This document shows positions 19,176 through 28,201 of a stretch of 64,000 nt of DNA, in pieces. Within the stretch, counting starts at the first letter, position 1. Each line of letters starts with the position of its first letter. The translations under genes were made by a program, and so were the position numbers. The stretch lies in NCBI GenBank assembly GCA_017416505.1, contig JAFQCI010000148.1, positions 62,001 to 126,000 of the forward strand, read 5' to 3'. The stretch is from Lachnospiraceae bacterium. GTDB taxonomy: Bacteria; Bacillota_A; Clostridia; Lachnospirales; Lachnospiraceae. The notes beneath the pieces are model-generated. The model did not search any database and was not told the origin of the DNA. It was given only the letters and a program-made list of their open reading frames with translations.

Positions 19176-19718
19176 TCAGTCTAAGACAATCTCATCTTTT
19201 ATTTTATTATAAGTTCCTTCTTTTATTCCTGAAATATTCATCAATTCTTCTTTGGTTTGAAAGCCTCCATGCTCTTTTCTGTAAGCGATGATTTCCAGAG
19301 CCTTGCTTTCACCAATGCCCGTTAATGTCATTAACTGTTCCTTTGTGGCATAATTTAAATGAATTTTATCATCTGTAGGTGAAACAACAGCTTCACCTTT
19401 TGAATAAATAGTAATCTGTTCTTCTTCTTTCAAACGCCTCGCCAGATTCACCTGACTTAAATCAGCCTCTTCCAATACTCCTCCAGCAGCAATTATGGCA
19501 TCTTCTACCCTGCTGCCCTCCGGTAAGGAATATACTCCGGGATTCTTTACCTGCCCACAGATATAAAATGTAACAACCGACATTTCCTGTGTGTCAGTAT
19601 CAGATCCCTGCTCTAAGGTCTGGGTCGTAAACCGGTTCGTTTCCAATTCATTTTCGCCGCAACCGGTGAAACAAAACAGCGAAAAAATAATACATAAAAT
19701 AGCAAAAGAATGACGCAA
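19176..19718 (-). CDS. comEA: ComEA-type DNA-binding lipoprotein (UUG start)
   Basis: About 180 residues: a lipoprotein signal peptide RHSFAILCIIFSLFCFTGC, an SLBB domain (ICGQVKNPGVYSLPEGSRV) and paired helix-hairpin-helix motifs (LMTLTGIGESKALEIIAYR, LMNISGIKEGTYNKIKDEI) as in ComEA, the DNA receptor for uptake. The start is placed at TTG 19718 because AAGGAAAGGAG lies 6 nt upstream and the signal peptide then begins correctly; an upstream ATG at 19760 has no ribosome binding site. A lipobox rather than a transmembrane anchor is notable but inferred. Confidence 0.85.
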   Translation of the reverse strand: MRHSFAILCIIFSLFCFTGCGENELETNRFTTQTLEQGSDTDTQEMSVVTFYICGQVKNPGVYSLPEGSRVEDAIIAAGGVLEEADLSQVNLARRLKEEEQITIYSKGEAVVSPTDDKIHLNYATKEQLMTLTGIGESKALEIIAYRKEHGGFQTKEELMNISGIKEGTYNKIKDEIVLD

Positions 19719-19824
19719 TGAATTCTCCTTTCCTTGCGTCTGTTCTTGGTCTTTACACATATTCTATTGTAACTAATCTATCTTAAATTTACAATATCTT
19801 TTTCATGAAATTTATCATGATTTA

Positions 19825-19879
19825 GTTACTGTTCACTCGTGCCTCGTAAACGGTAACCATTCGCACGTGAACAGTTACC
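19825..19879. repeat. 33-bp intergenic hairpin (copy 3 of 4) with overlapping alternative stem
   Basis: GTTACTGTT..AACGGTAAC at 19825-19857 is the 33-bp repeat with a G:T change in the stem. The following CACGTGAACAGTTAC (19865-19878) can pair instead with the left arm GTTACTGTTCAC, giving two mutually exclusive folds. Located between the solute-binding protein gene and comEA. Confidence 0.75.
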
Positions 19880-19912
19880 TAAGATCATATAAGAAACCGT
19901 ACCTACCAGTTC

Positions 19913-21163
19913 TTATTGTCTGCTGGTGATGGCAGTCTGAAATTCATCCAGTATGGTTTTTACATCTTCCCCTTCCCAGATTTTTCGAAAACTAATCTGA
20001 GCCTGACTCCAAAAATCGCCCACTGCCAGTACTTTCGGTGCTGGAAGTGCCTCTTCATATTGAGCCACAATGCAGTTCAAATCCGGATTCGTATATTCCA
20101 CAGTCTTACAAGGTGAAATTTTCCCGGACAAAGAATATTGCCCCTCCACATATTCACAAGTCAGATAAGCACCAAATAATTCCGCTTCCTCCTGACACTT
20201 AGAATATGGAGAAATTACTACCGTAGTAGTCGTAGAAATTCCCTTAGATTGTAAGTCGCTACTTAAATCCGGTAACATGGTAATGGCATAGTCATTCTCA
20301 GTTTCATTTAATTTTTGATACATCTTTGTATTTCCAATGGCAAAAATAAGTCTTCCTTCCATTAAACCATTCAGAATCACTTCATCGTTGGAATTTTCAT
20401 ATTCTACCGATAAAAACTCACCAAAGGCCTGATAATACTCCATACTACTAATGGTTTCTTCTGTATTTACCTGAAATTCTTCATAATTATCACCATATGC
20501 CCCGAAGAAATTTCCATAATTCCCCATAAACATAAAGCTATAGTATGGGTCTGAAACATCAAAATTAAAGATTTCTCTTTCGTTTCCTTCATCTTCAAAG
20601 GTATCCGCAAAACTTAATACATCGTCTAAAGTAGAAGGTTTCTCTGCTACTATGGTCTTATCATAAAACAAGAAATAAGTATCCAGATACAAAGGAAAAC
20701 CTACTGTTTTTTCCCCTAAGGTCAAAGCTGTTTTCGTAACTTCAGGAAAGTAATGCGTCCAATATGCTTCGGAAAACAAATCATTGGTTTCTGCCAGACC
20801 TGCTTCATAAGCAATCTTTAACTGGTCGTTGGTAGTAAGATATAAATCCGGTCCTTCTTTTTGGATAGTGGCATCATTTACCTGTTGTAAAAAGCCGGTG
20901 GGATTTCTTTGTTCCACTGTAACTGCAATTCCATATCGGCTGTAAAATGTCTTTGCTGCCTCGGAAAGATATAAGAAATCAGCCTCATCCCAACACCAGA
21001 TAGTTAAAGCATTTTCTTTGTTTACTTCTAAGGATGCCTCTAATTCGTCATAGCTTGCAATTTCCTTTTGCTCCTGAACCTCTGGTTCCTTCTTCCCACA
21101 TCCGGAACATAACGCTGAAGCCAAAAGCACTCCGGATAACAATAATTTAAGTTTTTTCTTCAT
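19913..21163 (-). CDS. Extracellular solute-binding lipoprotein (ABC family 1 type)
   Basis: The 416-residue protein has a lipoprotein signal ending LCSGC, then a periplasmic-binding fold: LTIWCWDEADFLYLSEAAKTF, RNPTGFLQQVNDATIQKEGPDLYL, TVGFPLYLDTYFLFYDK and RLIFAIGNTKMY. This matches carbohydrate-type (family 1) binding proteins. No permease or ATPase gene is nearby, so it is an orphan, using transport partners elsewhere or acting as a sensor. Substrate unknown. Confidence 0.85.
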   Translation of the reverse strand: MKKKLKLLLSGVLLASALCSGCGKKEPEVQEQKEIASYDELEASLEVNKENALTIWCWDEADFLYLSEAAKTFYSRYGIAVTVEQRNPTGFLQQVNDATIQKEGPDLYLTTNDQLKIAYEAGLAETNDLFSEAYWTHYFPEVTKTALTLGEKTVGFPLYLDTYFLFYDKTIVAEKPSTLDDVLSFADTFEDEGNEREIFNFDVSDPYYSFMFMGNYGNFFGAYGDNYEEFQVNTEETISSMEYYQAFGEFLSVEYENSNDEVILNGLMEGRLIFAIGNTKMYQKLNETENDYAITMLPDLSSDLQSKGISTTTTVVISPYSKCQEEAELFGAYLTCEYVEGQYSLSGKISPCKTVEYTNPDLNCIVAQYEEALPAPKVLAVGDFWSQAQISFRKIWEGEDVKTILDEFQTAITSRQ

Positions 21164-21194
21164 AAATCCTCCGTATTACTTCTTTCACGCATGA

Positions 21195-21220
21195 AAAGCT
21201 GCTTTATACAAGGCAGCTTT
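21195..21220 (-). terminator. Hairpin overlapping the argD stop
   Basis: AAAGCTGC (21195-21202) and GCAGCTTT (21213-21220) pair across the argD stop codon; on the minus strand four T follow. A plausible weak terminator of argBD. Confidence 0.5.
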
Positions 21221-22379
21221 CCAAAATCTTTATCATTTCATCGATATCTTCTTTTGTTACAATCAATGGTGGTACCATTCTTAAGGTATTACATCCAGCA
21301 GAAATTACAATTAAGCCTTTTTCCAATGCCTTATTTACAACTTCTCCAACCGGAACATTTAATTCTAATCCATGCATCAAACCAATTCCACGGTGTTCCT
21401 TGACAGAGTCTAATTTTTCTTCCATTTCGTCAAGCTTTTTACTTAAATAAGCTCCTACTTCCTTTACATGGGACACTACATCTAATTCTTCATATATATC
21501 AAATACAGTGCTGACTGCTGCTGTTGCAAAAGGATTTCCTCCATAGGTGGTTCCGTGGTCCCCTGGTACCAAAGCAGAGGAGCATTTTTCACTTGCTACG
21601 AAAGCACCTACTGGCACACCACAGCCTAAGGCTTTTGCAAGTGCCACCACATCCGGTTTGATACCATATTGCTGGTAGGCAAACATCGAACCACAACGTC
21701 CCATGCCACATTGTACTTCATCAAAAATTAACAAGATATCCTTTTCATCACATATCTTTCGTAGTCCTTCTAAAAATTCTGCCTTAGCCGGAAAGATTCC
21801 GCCTTCTCCCTGTACAGTTTCTAAAATAATACCACAGGTTTTATCTGTAATTTTAGATACGACATCTTCTAAATTATTATATTCTGCAAAGACTGCACGA
21901 AATTGTTTTGGTACAAATCCTTCCTGATATTTTTCATTTCCTGTAACTGCCAACGCTCCATTACTTCTTCCATGGAAAGAATGCTTCATGGCAATAAATT
22001 CATATTCTTTGGTATTATCCTTATTATAAGCATACTTTTTGGCTACCTTTAATGCACCCTCAATAGCTTCTGTTCCACTATTGGTAAAGAATACTTTATC
22101 AAGCCCTGTAGCATTTACGATTTTCGTAGCTGCTTCCACAGCCGGAGCATTATAGAATAAATTAGAAGTATGTAATAATTTATCAATTTGTTCCTTTAAG
22201 GCATCATTATATTTCTTATTATTATATCCCAAAGAAAATACCGCAATTCCTGCTGCAAAATCCAAATATTTCTTTCCATTTACATCATAAAGATAAACGC
22301 CTTCGCCCCTATCTAGTACCACAGGAAAACGGTTATATGTCTTAATCATTACTTTATCAGCTTGTTCCATATAATTCAT
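21204..22379 (-). CDS. argD: Acetylornithine aminotransferase
   Basis: The 391-residue PLP enzyme of class III aminotransferases: YLDFAAGIAVFSLGYNN, FFTNSGTEAIEGALK, SFHGRSNGALAVTG, LIFDEVQCGMGRCG and the PLP lysine in VVALAKALGCGVPVGA. It converts N-acetylglutamate semialdehyde to N-acetylornithine in arginine synthesis. It follows argB by 70 bp in one operon. Full length. Confidence 0.94.
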   Translation of the reverse strand: MNYMEQADKVMIKTYNRFPVVLDRGEGVYLYDVNGKKYLDFAAGIAVFSLGYNNKKYNDALKEQIDKLLHTSNLFYNAPAVEAATKIVNATGLDKVFFTNSGTEAIEGALKVAKKYAYNKDNTKEYEFIAMKHSFHGRSNGALAVTGNEKYQEGFVPKQFRAVFAEYNNLEDVVSKITDKTCGIILETVQGEGGIFPAKAEFLEGLRKICDEKDILLIFDEVQCGMGRCGSMFAYQQYGIKPDVVALAKALGCGVPVGAFVASEKCSSALVPGDHGTTYGGNPFATAAVSTVFDIYEELDVVSHVKEVGAYLSKKLDEMEEKLDSVKEHRGIGLMHGLELNVPVGEVVNKALEKGLIVISAGCNTLRMVPPLIVTKEDIDEMIKILESCLV

Positions 22380-22449
22380 AAGAATCTCCTCCTTTTTAAA
22401 CAGGGTAACTATAAAAAGTCCCTCCCATAATCTTATGTGTCATTTCAGA

Positions 22450-23325
22450 TTAAAAAATAGGCTTTGATAAGATAGCCGTACCAATACCCTTTGTAGTAAA
22501 GAATTCAAGTAATAAGCAATGTTCTACTCTTCCGTCTAAGATATGCACACGGCTTACTCCATTTCTCATGGCATCGATACAATTATTTAATTTTGGTAAC
22601 ATTCCGCCACCTACAACTCCGCTGTCGATAAAGTTCTGAGCTTCTTCAATGGTCATTTCTGAAATTAAAGTAGACTTATCTGTTGGGTCTACAAATACAC
22701 CTTCAATATCTGTTAAGAATACTAATTTTTCCGCACCAATGGCTGTGGCTACTGCACAGGCAGCATCATCCGCATTGATATTATAACTGTGGTAATCTTC
22801 TTCTCCGATACCGATTGGAGCAATAACAGGAATAAAATCATTTTCCAATAAAGTATCCAGGATTTTCGCATCTACCTTAGTAACATTTCCTACATATCCA
22901 ATATCTTTTCCACCGGAAAGCTTCTTATCACATTGCATTAAACTTCCGTCTTTGCCACTGATTCCTACTGCCTTTAAGCCCAATTTTTCCATCATGGCAA
23001 CCAGACCCTTATTTACTTTATTTAATACCATTTCTGCAATTTCCATGGTTTCTTCATCTGTTACACGTAAGCCATTGATAAATTCTGGTTCTTTTCCTAC
23101 TTTCTCAACCCACTTACTGATTTCTTTTCCACCGCCATGTACGATGATTGGCTTTAAGCCAATTAATTTAAGCAATGCTACATCTTTGATTACATTGTAT
23201 TTTAAATTGTCATCTAACATGGCACTTCCGCCATACTTTACTACTATCTTCTTATTCGAAAACTTCTGAATATATGGAAGTGCCTCTATCAGGGTTTGTG
23301 CTTTAATTAATTCTTGTTCCATCAT
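22450..23325 (-). CDS. argB: Acetylglutamate kinase
   Basis: The 291-residue amino-acid kinase has [42 protein letters not shown] and [14 protein letters not shown]. It phosphorylates N-acetylglutamate, the second arginine-pathway step. It begins an argB-argD operon with a promoter (23421-23449) whose -35 lies in a motif shared with the argG promoter. Confidence 0.94.
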   Translation of the reverse strand: MMEQELIKAQTLIEALPYIQKFSNKKIVVKYGGSAMLDDNLKYNVIKDVALLKLIGLKPIIVHGGGKEISKWVEKVGKEPEFINGLRVTDEETMEIAEMVLNKVNKGLVAMMEKLGLKAVGISGKDGSLMQCDKKLSGGKDIGYVGNVTKVDAKILDTLLENDFIPVIAPIGIGEEDYHSYNINADDAACAVATAIGAEKLVFLTDIEGVFVDPTDKSTLISEMTIEEAQNFIDSGVVGGGMLPKLNNCIDAMRNGVSRVHILDGRVEHCLLLEFFTTKGIGTAILSKPIF

Positions 23326-23420
23326 AACAATCTTTCCTTTCTACTCACATGGATACTTTCTTACCTATAAATCTCAGTACCAATCTTTCTCTTCATTTCT
23401 TTCTTCAAAAATACTTCATA

Positions 23421-23449
23421 ATTATACATCCACATTGTATATTATGCAA
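23421..23449 (-). promoter_or_regulatory. argB promoter with operator-like motif
   Basis: Minus-strand -35 TTGCAT (23449-23444), 17-bp spacer and -10 TATAAT (23426-23421). The -35 is part of TTGCATAATATACA, which recurs identically over the argG -35 on the other strand. The motif resembles the AT-rich ARG box of ArgR/AhrC regulators, though one base short of the usual spacing. Confidence 0.65.
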
Positions 23450-23527
23450 GCAAAACTTTTGCCTCTTTTTTTCTTATTTTTCTAAACATTACTTGTATCT
23501 GCTTGATTTTATATTTATTCATCTAAA

Positions 23528-23562
23528 ATGAATATTTATGATGTATATTTATAAATATTCAT
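23528..23562. promoter_or_regulatory. Paired AT-rich inverted sites between argB and argG
   Basis: ATGAATATTTATG (23528-23540) and its inverse ATAAATATTCAT (23551-23562) lie midway in the divergent region. Each fits half of an ARG box (TGAAT then WWWW), so a two-site ArgR operator that could loop to both promoters is possible. The rest of 23326-23740 holds only the two promoters. Confidence 0.4.
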
Positions 23563-23671
23563 GATGTGAGTATCAAAAATAATTTTTTCCATTCGCTGAT
23601 AGCACGAATTGATTCGTTGTTACCGTTCACACATTCATTTCACTGTAAATAGACTTTTATCGAAAAAAGCC

Positions 23672-23700
23672 TTGCATAATATACATCCTTGCTGTATATT
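23672..23700 (+). promoter_or_regulatory. argG promoter with operator-like motif
   Basis: -35 TTGCAT (23672-23677), 17-bp spacer, -10 TATATT (23695-23700). It shares the 14-base motif TTGCATAATATACA with the argB promoter at the same place and orientation relative to the gene. The leader to the argG ATG is about 34 nt. Confidence 0.65.
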
Positions 23701-23740
23701 TATGATAAATGAAAATAAATATTTAGGAGGACTTTTTACT

Positions 23741-24955
23741 ATGAAAGAAAAAGTTGTATTAGCGTACTCTGGTGGTCTTGATACTACAGCCATCATCCCA
23801 TGGTTAAAGGAAAACTATGATTATGATGTTGTTTGCTGCTGTATCGATGTTGGACAAGGAAATGAATTAGATGGTCTGGAAGAAAGAGCAAAACTTTCCG
23901 GTGCTACTAAATTATATATCGAAGATGTAGTAGATGAATTCGTAGATGACTATGTAGTTCCTACTGTTCAGGCAAATGCTGTATATGAAAACAAATACTT
24001 ATTAGGTACTTCTTTCGCAAGACCTGTAATTGCAAAGAAATTAGTAGAAGTTGCACGTAAAGAAGGTGCAGTTGCTATCTGCCACGGTGCTACCGGTAAA
24101 GGAAATGACCAGGTTCGTTTCGAACTTTCTATCAAGGCTTTAGCTCCTGATTTAAAGATTATTGCTCCTTGGAGATGTAACGATACTTGGAAGATGCAGT
24201 CCCGTGAAGACGAAATTGCTTACTGTAAAGCTCATGGAATCGACCTTCCTTTCTCAGCAGATAACAGCTACAGCCGTGACCGTAACTTATGGCATATCAG
24301 CCATGAAGGTTTAGAGTTAGAAGACCCTGCCAACGAACCAAATTATGACCATTTATTAGTTCTTGGTGTTTCTCCTGAAAAAGCTCCAGAAGAAGGCGAA
24401 TATGTAACCCTTTCTTTCGAAAAAGGTGTTCCTACCAAGTTAAATGGTAAGGCAATGAAGGCTTCTGATATCATTCGTGAATTAAATGTTTTAGGTGGAA
24501 AACATGGTGTTGGTATCATCGATATTGTTGAAAACCGTGTAGTTGGTATGAAGTCCCGTGGTGTATATGAAACTCCAGGTGGAACTATCCTTATGGAAGC
24601 TCATACCCAGTTAGAAGAATTAATCTTAGACAGAGATACTTTAGCATATAAGAAATTAGTTGCTACCAAGTTCGCTGATTTAGTATACGAAGGAAAGTGG
24701 TTTACTCCTCTTAGAGCTGCTTTACAGGCATTCGTAGAATCTACTCAGGAACACGTTACTGGTGAAGTAAAATTCAAGCTTTACAAAGGTAATATCATCA
24801 AAGCCGGAACAACTTCTCCATACTCATTATACAGCGAATCCTTAGCAAGCTTTACTACTGGTGAATTATATGACCACCACGATGCAGAAGGATTTATCAA
24901 TTTATTCGGTTTATCTATGAAAGTAAGAGCTATGAAAGGCTTAAACGATAAGTAA
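23741..24955 (+). CDS. argG: Argininosuccinate synthase
   Basis: The 404-residue protein starts [19 protein letters not shown] with the PP-loop ATP motif SGGLDT, and has the conserved [13 protein letters not shown] and [15 protein letters not shown]. It joins citrulline and aspartate to argininosuccinate. The ATG at 23741 is chosen because TAGGAGG lies 10 nt upstream; the open frame reaches back to 23609 without a site. Divergent from argBD. Codon use is visibly biased to a few preferred codons, as in well-expressed genes. Confidence 0.96.
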   Translation: MKEKVVLAYSGGLDTTAIIPWLKENYDYDVVCCCIDVGQGNELDGLEERAKLSGATKLYIEDVVDEFVDDYVVPTVQANAVYENKYLLGTSFARPVIAKKLVEVARKEGAVAICHGATGKGNDQVRFELSIKALAPDLKIIAPWRCNDTWKMQSREDEIAYCKAHGIDLPFSADNSYSRDRNLWHISHEGLELEDPANEPNYDHLLVLGVSPEKAPEEGEYVTLSFEKGVPTKLNGKAMKASDIIRELNVLGGKHGVGIIDIVENRVVGMKSRGVYETPGGTILMEAHTQLEELILDRDTLAYKKLVATKFADLVYEGKWFTPLRAALQAFVESTQEHVTGEVKFKLYKGNIIKAGTTSPYSLYSESLASFTTGELYDHHDAEGFINLFGLSMKVRAMKGLNDK

Positions 24956-24975
24956 TAATACCAGGGTAACTTTAT

Positions 24976-25013
24976 AAAAAAAGAACACATCTCATTGGGA
25001 TGTGTTCTTTTTT
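24976..25013 (+). terminator. argG terminator (bidirectional)
   Basis: AAAAAAGAACACATC and GATGTGTTCTTTTTT make a strong stem flanked by A and T runs, so it can also stop minus-strand transcripts from the 25092 gene. Confidence 0.9.
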
Positions 25014-25091
25014 AATTATAATTGCGGGAGCACAAAGTGCGTAGCAATTCGTAGGTATCATGGAATTAAAATACCTCTTGTCCCATGTTAC

Positions 25092-25616
25092 CTACTCTTC
25101 CTCTTCCTGTTTCTTTCCCAGCCGCTCCATACCTTTTTGCATATTGGTTTTAAATTTCTCATAATCGGATTCTGGAATTAACAGCATTCGGTATGCGTTT
25201 TTTCCACTTTTCTTTTTTACTAAAATCGTCATGGAGGCCCAGCCTTCTCGTTTCGATACTGGTTTTATCTGATAATCTACGATATTTTTCCAATCATAAA
25301 CAATCCCCATAATGACTATTCCTTCTTCAAACAAGCCTTCCCCTACCATACGAAATTCAAACATTGAAAAAACCAAAGCTGCAATACTGGAAACAAAGGC
25401 AAGCAATGCCTGGGATTTTCCTGCTTCCACTCCCATGGCAATGTTTATGATACTAGAAAATCCCAGACAGACTCCTAAGCCACAAACCATCACTTCATAG
25501 AATCTGCCCTCAAAAAAACCTCGAAAAATTCTGCATCTTGGCTGCTTCATTTTTAAGAGTTTAAACTCCATTGCAAACACTACCAAAAACACAAGAATCG
25601 ATAAAACCAATACCAT
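25092..25616 (-). CDS. Small membrane protein with a PH-like C-terminal half
   Basis: The 174-residue protein has an N-terminal helix, two more hydrophobic segments (about 42-60 and 70-90), then a soluble part with EGIVIMGIVYDWKNIVDYQI and MTILVKKKSGKNAYRMLLI, resembling bacterial PH-like domains of membrane proteins. Family not firmly recognised, no function can be assigned. It starts 4 bp after the small gene upstream, so the two are cotranscribed, probably with argH. Confidence 0.65.
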   Translation of the reverse strand: MVLVLSILVFLVVFAMEFKLLKMKQPRCRIFRGFFEGRFYEVMVCGLGVCLGFSSIINIAMGVEAGKSQALLAFVSSIAALVFSMFEFRMVGEGLFEEGIVIMGIVYDWKNIVDYQIKPVSKREGWASMTILVKKKSGKNAYRMLLIPESDYEKFKTNMQKGMERLGKKQEEEE

Positions 25617-25620
25617 ATCT

Positions 25621-25890
25621 TTATTCCTCTTCTTCCATTTCTGCCGCCATACTTAAGGTATCAAGTACTAAACCATGGTCGTCAAAATCATCCTGAATGA
25701 TTCTACCAAAATCAATGTCCAATTCATCCAGACCTTCAAAGTTCTTCTTTCTTTCTGCATCAATTTCTTCTTTTATCTTAAGTACCATATCTTCTGGAAG
25801 TTCTGTTACTAAAATCACTTCGCTTACATCAATTTTAACACTTAGCATTTTTTTTGCTAATTCGACCTTTGCCTTTGTTTGTTTGTTCAT
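25621..25890 (-). CDS. Small acidic hypothetical protein
   Basis: The 89-residue protein starts MNKQTKAKVELAKKMLSVKI; the middle LPEDMVLKIKEEIDAERKKN is helical and the C-terminus is strongly acidic (DDFDDHG, EMEEEE). Not recognised. It lies 2 bp after the argH stop and 4 bp before the membrane protein gene, with a ribosome binding site inside the end of argH. The start region KMLSVKIDVSEVILVTEL resembles short helix-turn segments of transposon-encoded small proteins, but this is not enough for a call. Confidence 0.6.
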   Translation of the reverse strand: MNKQTKAKVELAKKMLSVKIDVSEVILVTELPEDMVLKIKEEIDAERKKNFEGLDELDIDFGRIIQDDFDDHGLVLDTLSMAAEMEEEE

Positions 25891-25892
25891 TG

Positions 25893-27275
25893 TTATCTCC
25901 TTGCCTTCAAAAATTCTTCATTGATTGCAATAACCTGTTCCATTGCTTTTGGTCCTGGTGCACCAATGGTATTTCTTAAGTTTACACAAGTTTCCAAGCT
26001 GATAGCATCATAAATATCCTCTTCGAATACTGGAGAAATTGCTTTAAACTCTTCTAAAGTCATATCATCTAGTGCAATGTTCTTTTTAATACAATAAAGC
26101 ACTAACTGTCCAACTATGGTATGAGCATCTCTAAAGGCAACTCCATGATTTACCAGATAATCTGCTGCATCCGTAGCATTGGTAAATCCATTCTTTGCAC
26201 TTGCCTCCATCTTATCTTTTTGCACCGTCATAGTCTTTAACATTCCTGCAAATAAAGTCAGACAACCTTTTACTGTATCAATGGCATCAAAAGTAAATTC
26301 CTTATCTTCCTGTAAATCCTTATTATATGCCAATGGCAAGCCTTTCATGGTAGTCAGCATAGCAGTAAGTGCCGCATATACTCTTCCTGTCTTACCACGA
26401 ATCAATTCTGCAAAATCAGGATTTTTCTTTTGTGGCATAATAGAACTTCCTGTACTAAAGGCATCGTCTAATTCGATAAACTGATATTCATTGGAATTCC
26501 AGATAATAATTTCTTCTGAAAAACGGCTTAAATGCATCATAATCGTAGAAAGTGCGGAAAGTAATTCAATGACATAATCTCTATCTGAAACACTATCCAT
26601 ACTATTTAAAGTAGGCCCTTTAAAATCTAATAAGCTTGCAGTATATTCTCTATCCAATGGATAAGTAGTTCCTGCCAATGCTCCGGAACCAAGAGGACAA
26701 TAATTCATTCTTTCATAAATATCCTCTAAACGGGAATAATCTCTTTTAAACATTTCCATATATGCACCAAGGTGATGTGCCAATGTTACCGGCTGTGCCT
26801 TTTGCAAATGGGTGAATCCAGGCATATAAGTAGTGGTATTTTCCTTCATTAATTTATGAAGCACTTCTAATAGATTTACTACCAATTCCTTAATTGCTAT
26901 GATTTCATCTCTTACATAAAGTCTCATATCCAAGGCAACCTGGTCATTTCTACTTCTTCCGGTATGAAGTTTCTTTCCTGCTTCCCCCACACGTTCGATT
27001 AAAACAGCTTCGTGGAAACTATGAATGTCTTCATATTCTGTGGTAATTTGTAATTTTCCTTCTTCTACATCCTTTAAAATTCCATTTAAACCGTCGATAA
27101 TCGTATTTTTTTCTTCTTCAGTCAATACACCCTGTTTTGCTAACATCGTAACGTGGGCAATACTACCTCTGATATCCTGACGATATAGTTTCTGGTCAAA
27201 TGTAATTGATGCGTTAAAATTATATGCAAGTTGGTCTAATTCCTTTGTAAAACGACCGCCCCATAGTTGTGCCAT
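25893..27275 (-). CDS. argH: Argininosuccinate lyase
   Basis: The 460-residue protein starts MAQLWGGRFTKELDQLAYNFNASI and has the fumarase/lyase signature GSSIMPQKKNPDFAELIRGK with the catalytic serine loop, plus LHTGRSRNDQVALDMRLY. It cleaves argininosuccinate to arginine and fumarate. Separate from argG, it heads a run with two small genes. Full length. Confidence 0.95.
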   Translation of the reverse strand: MAQLWGGRFTKELDQLAYNFNASITFDQKLYRQDIRGSIAHVTMLAKQGVLTEEEKNTIIDGLNGILKDVEEGKLQITTEYEDIHSFHEAVLIERVGEAGKKLHTGRSRNDQVALDMRLYVRDEIIAIKELVVNLLEVLHKLMKENTTTYMPGFTHLQKAQPVTLAHHLGAYMEMFKRDYSRLEDIYERMNYCPLGSGALAGTTYPLDREYTASLLDFKGPTLNSMDSVSDRDYVIELLSALSTIMMHLSRFSEEIIIWNSNEYQFIELDDAFSTGSSIMPQKKNPDFAELIRGKTGRVYAALTAMLTTMKGLPLAYNKDLQEDKEFTFDAIDTVKGCLTLFAGMLKTMTVQKDKMEASAKNGFTNATDAADYLVNHGVAFRDAHTIVGQLVLYCIKKNIALDDMTLEEFKAISPVFEEDIYDAISLETCVNLRNTIGAPGPKAMEQVIAINEEFLKARR

Positions 27276-27315
27276 ATCTTTGTACCTCTTTTCTCTTCTT
27301 TTCGTTTGTTTTCTT

Positions 27316-28197
27316 TTATTTTTGCTTCTTTTTCTTCTCTATCTTCTCGCCTTTTTCCAATGGTTCTGATTCCTTAGATAGCATCACCACATCCATATGA
27401 TTATATGGGATTGAAATTCCATTTTCATCAAAGGCTTCTTTGAATTGTTCCTGCAGCTCCCATTTCACATCCCAATAATCTTCTGTTTTCACCCAAAAGC
27501 GGATTCCCATTACGATGGCACTGGCATCAAAACTTTGCAGAAAAATGGAAATGGGCTCTTGTTCCAATACTTTCTCATTCTTTGACAAAACATCATAAAT
27601 AACACTTTTGGCTTCTTTGATATCCTGTGCGTAATCCACAGACATGGTTAAATCCAGCCTTCTCTTGGCTTCTTTGGAAACATTGGTCAAACTGGTATTG
27701 GATAAGGTTCCGTTTGGAATTACCACAACACGGTTATCCGGAGTCAGTAATTTTGTATAAAAAATATCAATGGCAGTAACAGTTCCTTCCTTTCCCTTAC
27801 TGTCTTCTATGATATAATCCCCAACCCTAAAAGGCTTTAAGACTAAAATCAAAACTCCTCCTGCAAGGTTGGAAAGACTTCCCTGAAGTGCCAGACCTAA
27901 TGCTACACCGGCCGAACCCAGCAAGGTAATTACAGAAGTTACCTGGAATCCAAGATTCGCTACCGCAGATAGGAGAATCACAATTTTTAGTGCAATATTA
28001 ACAAAGGACACTAAAAAGGTAATCACTCCAGGCTCAATATTAGCCTTTTGCAAACTTTTTTTCAAAAATTTTTGGAATGCTTTTAGCAGGCGAAACCCGA
28101 TATAAACAAAAATAAGAGTAACCAGTATACTACCTACTTTTTGAACGCACCAGTTTAATGCCTGTTCTAAATAATCCATTAATTTATCCTGATTCAA
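27316..28197 (-). CDS. Small-conductance mechanosensitive channel (MscS family)
   Basis: The 293-residue protein has three N-terminal membrane helices, the pore helix LLGSAGVALGLALQGSLSNL (about 93-112) with the Ala/Gly pattern of MscS TM3, then LKPFRVGDYI and the beta-domain with VVIPNGTLSNTSLTN. It releases solutes under hypo-osmotic shock. Length near E. coli MscS (286). It ends with a Lys-rich tail. Starts 5 bp after the hisC stop. Confidence 0.93.
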   Translation of the reverse strand: MNQDKLMDYLEQALNWCVQKVGSILVTLIFVYIGFRLLKAFQKFLKKSLQKANIEPGVITFLVSFVNIALKIVILLSAVANLGFQVTSVITLLGSAGVALGLALQGSLSNLAGGVLILVLKPFRVGDYIIEDSKGKEGTVTAIDIFYTKLLTPDNRVVVIPNGTLSNTSLTNVSKEAKRRLDLTMSVDYAQDIKEAKSVIYDVLSKNEKVLEQEPISIFLQSFDASAIVMGIRFWVKTEDYWDVKWELQEQFKEAFDENGISIPYNHMDVVMLSKESEPLEKGEKIEKKKKQK

Positions 28198-28201
28198 TGT
28201 T

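Noticed and set aside
23609..23740. Longer argG starting at 23609
   Set aside because: No ribosome binding site there, the extension is not conserved, and it would contain the argG promoter.
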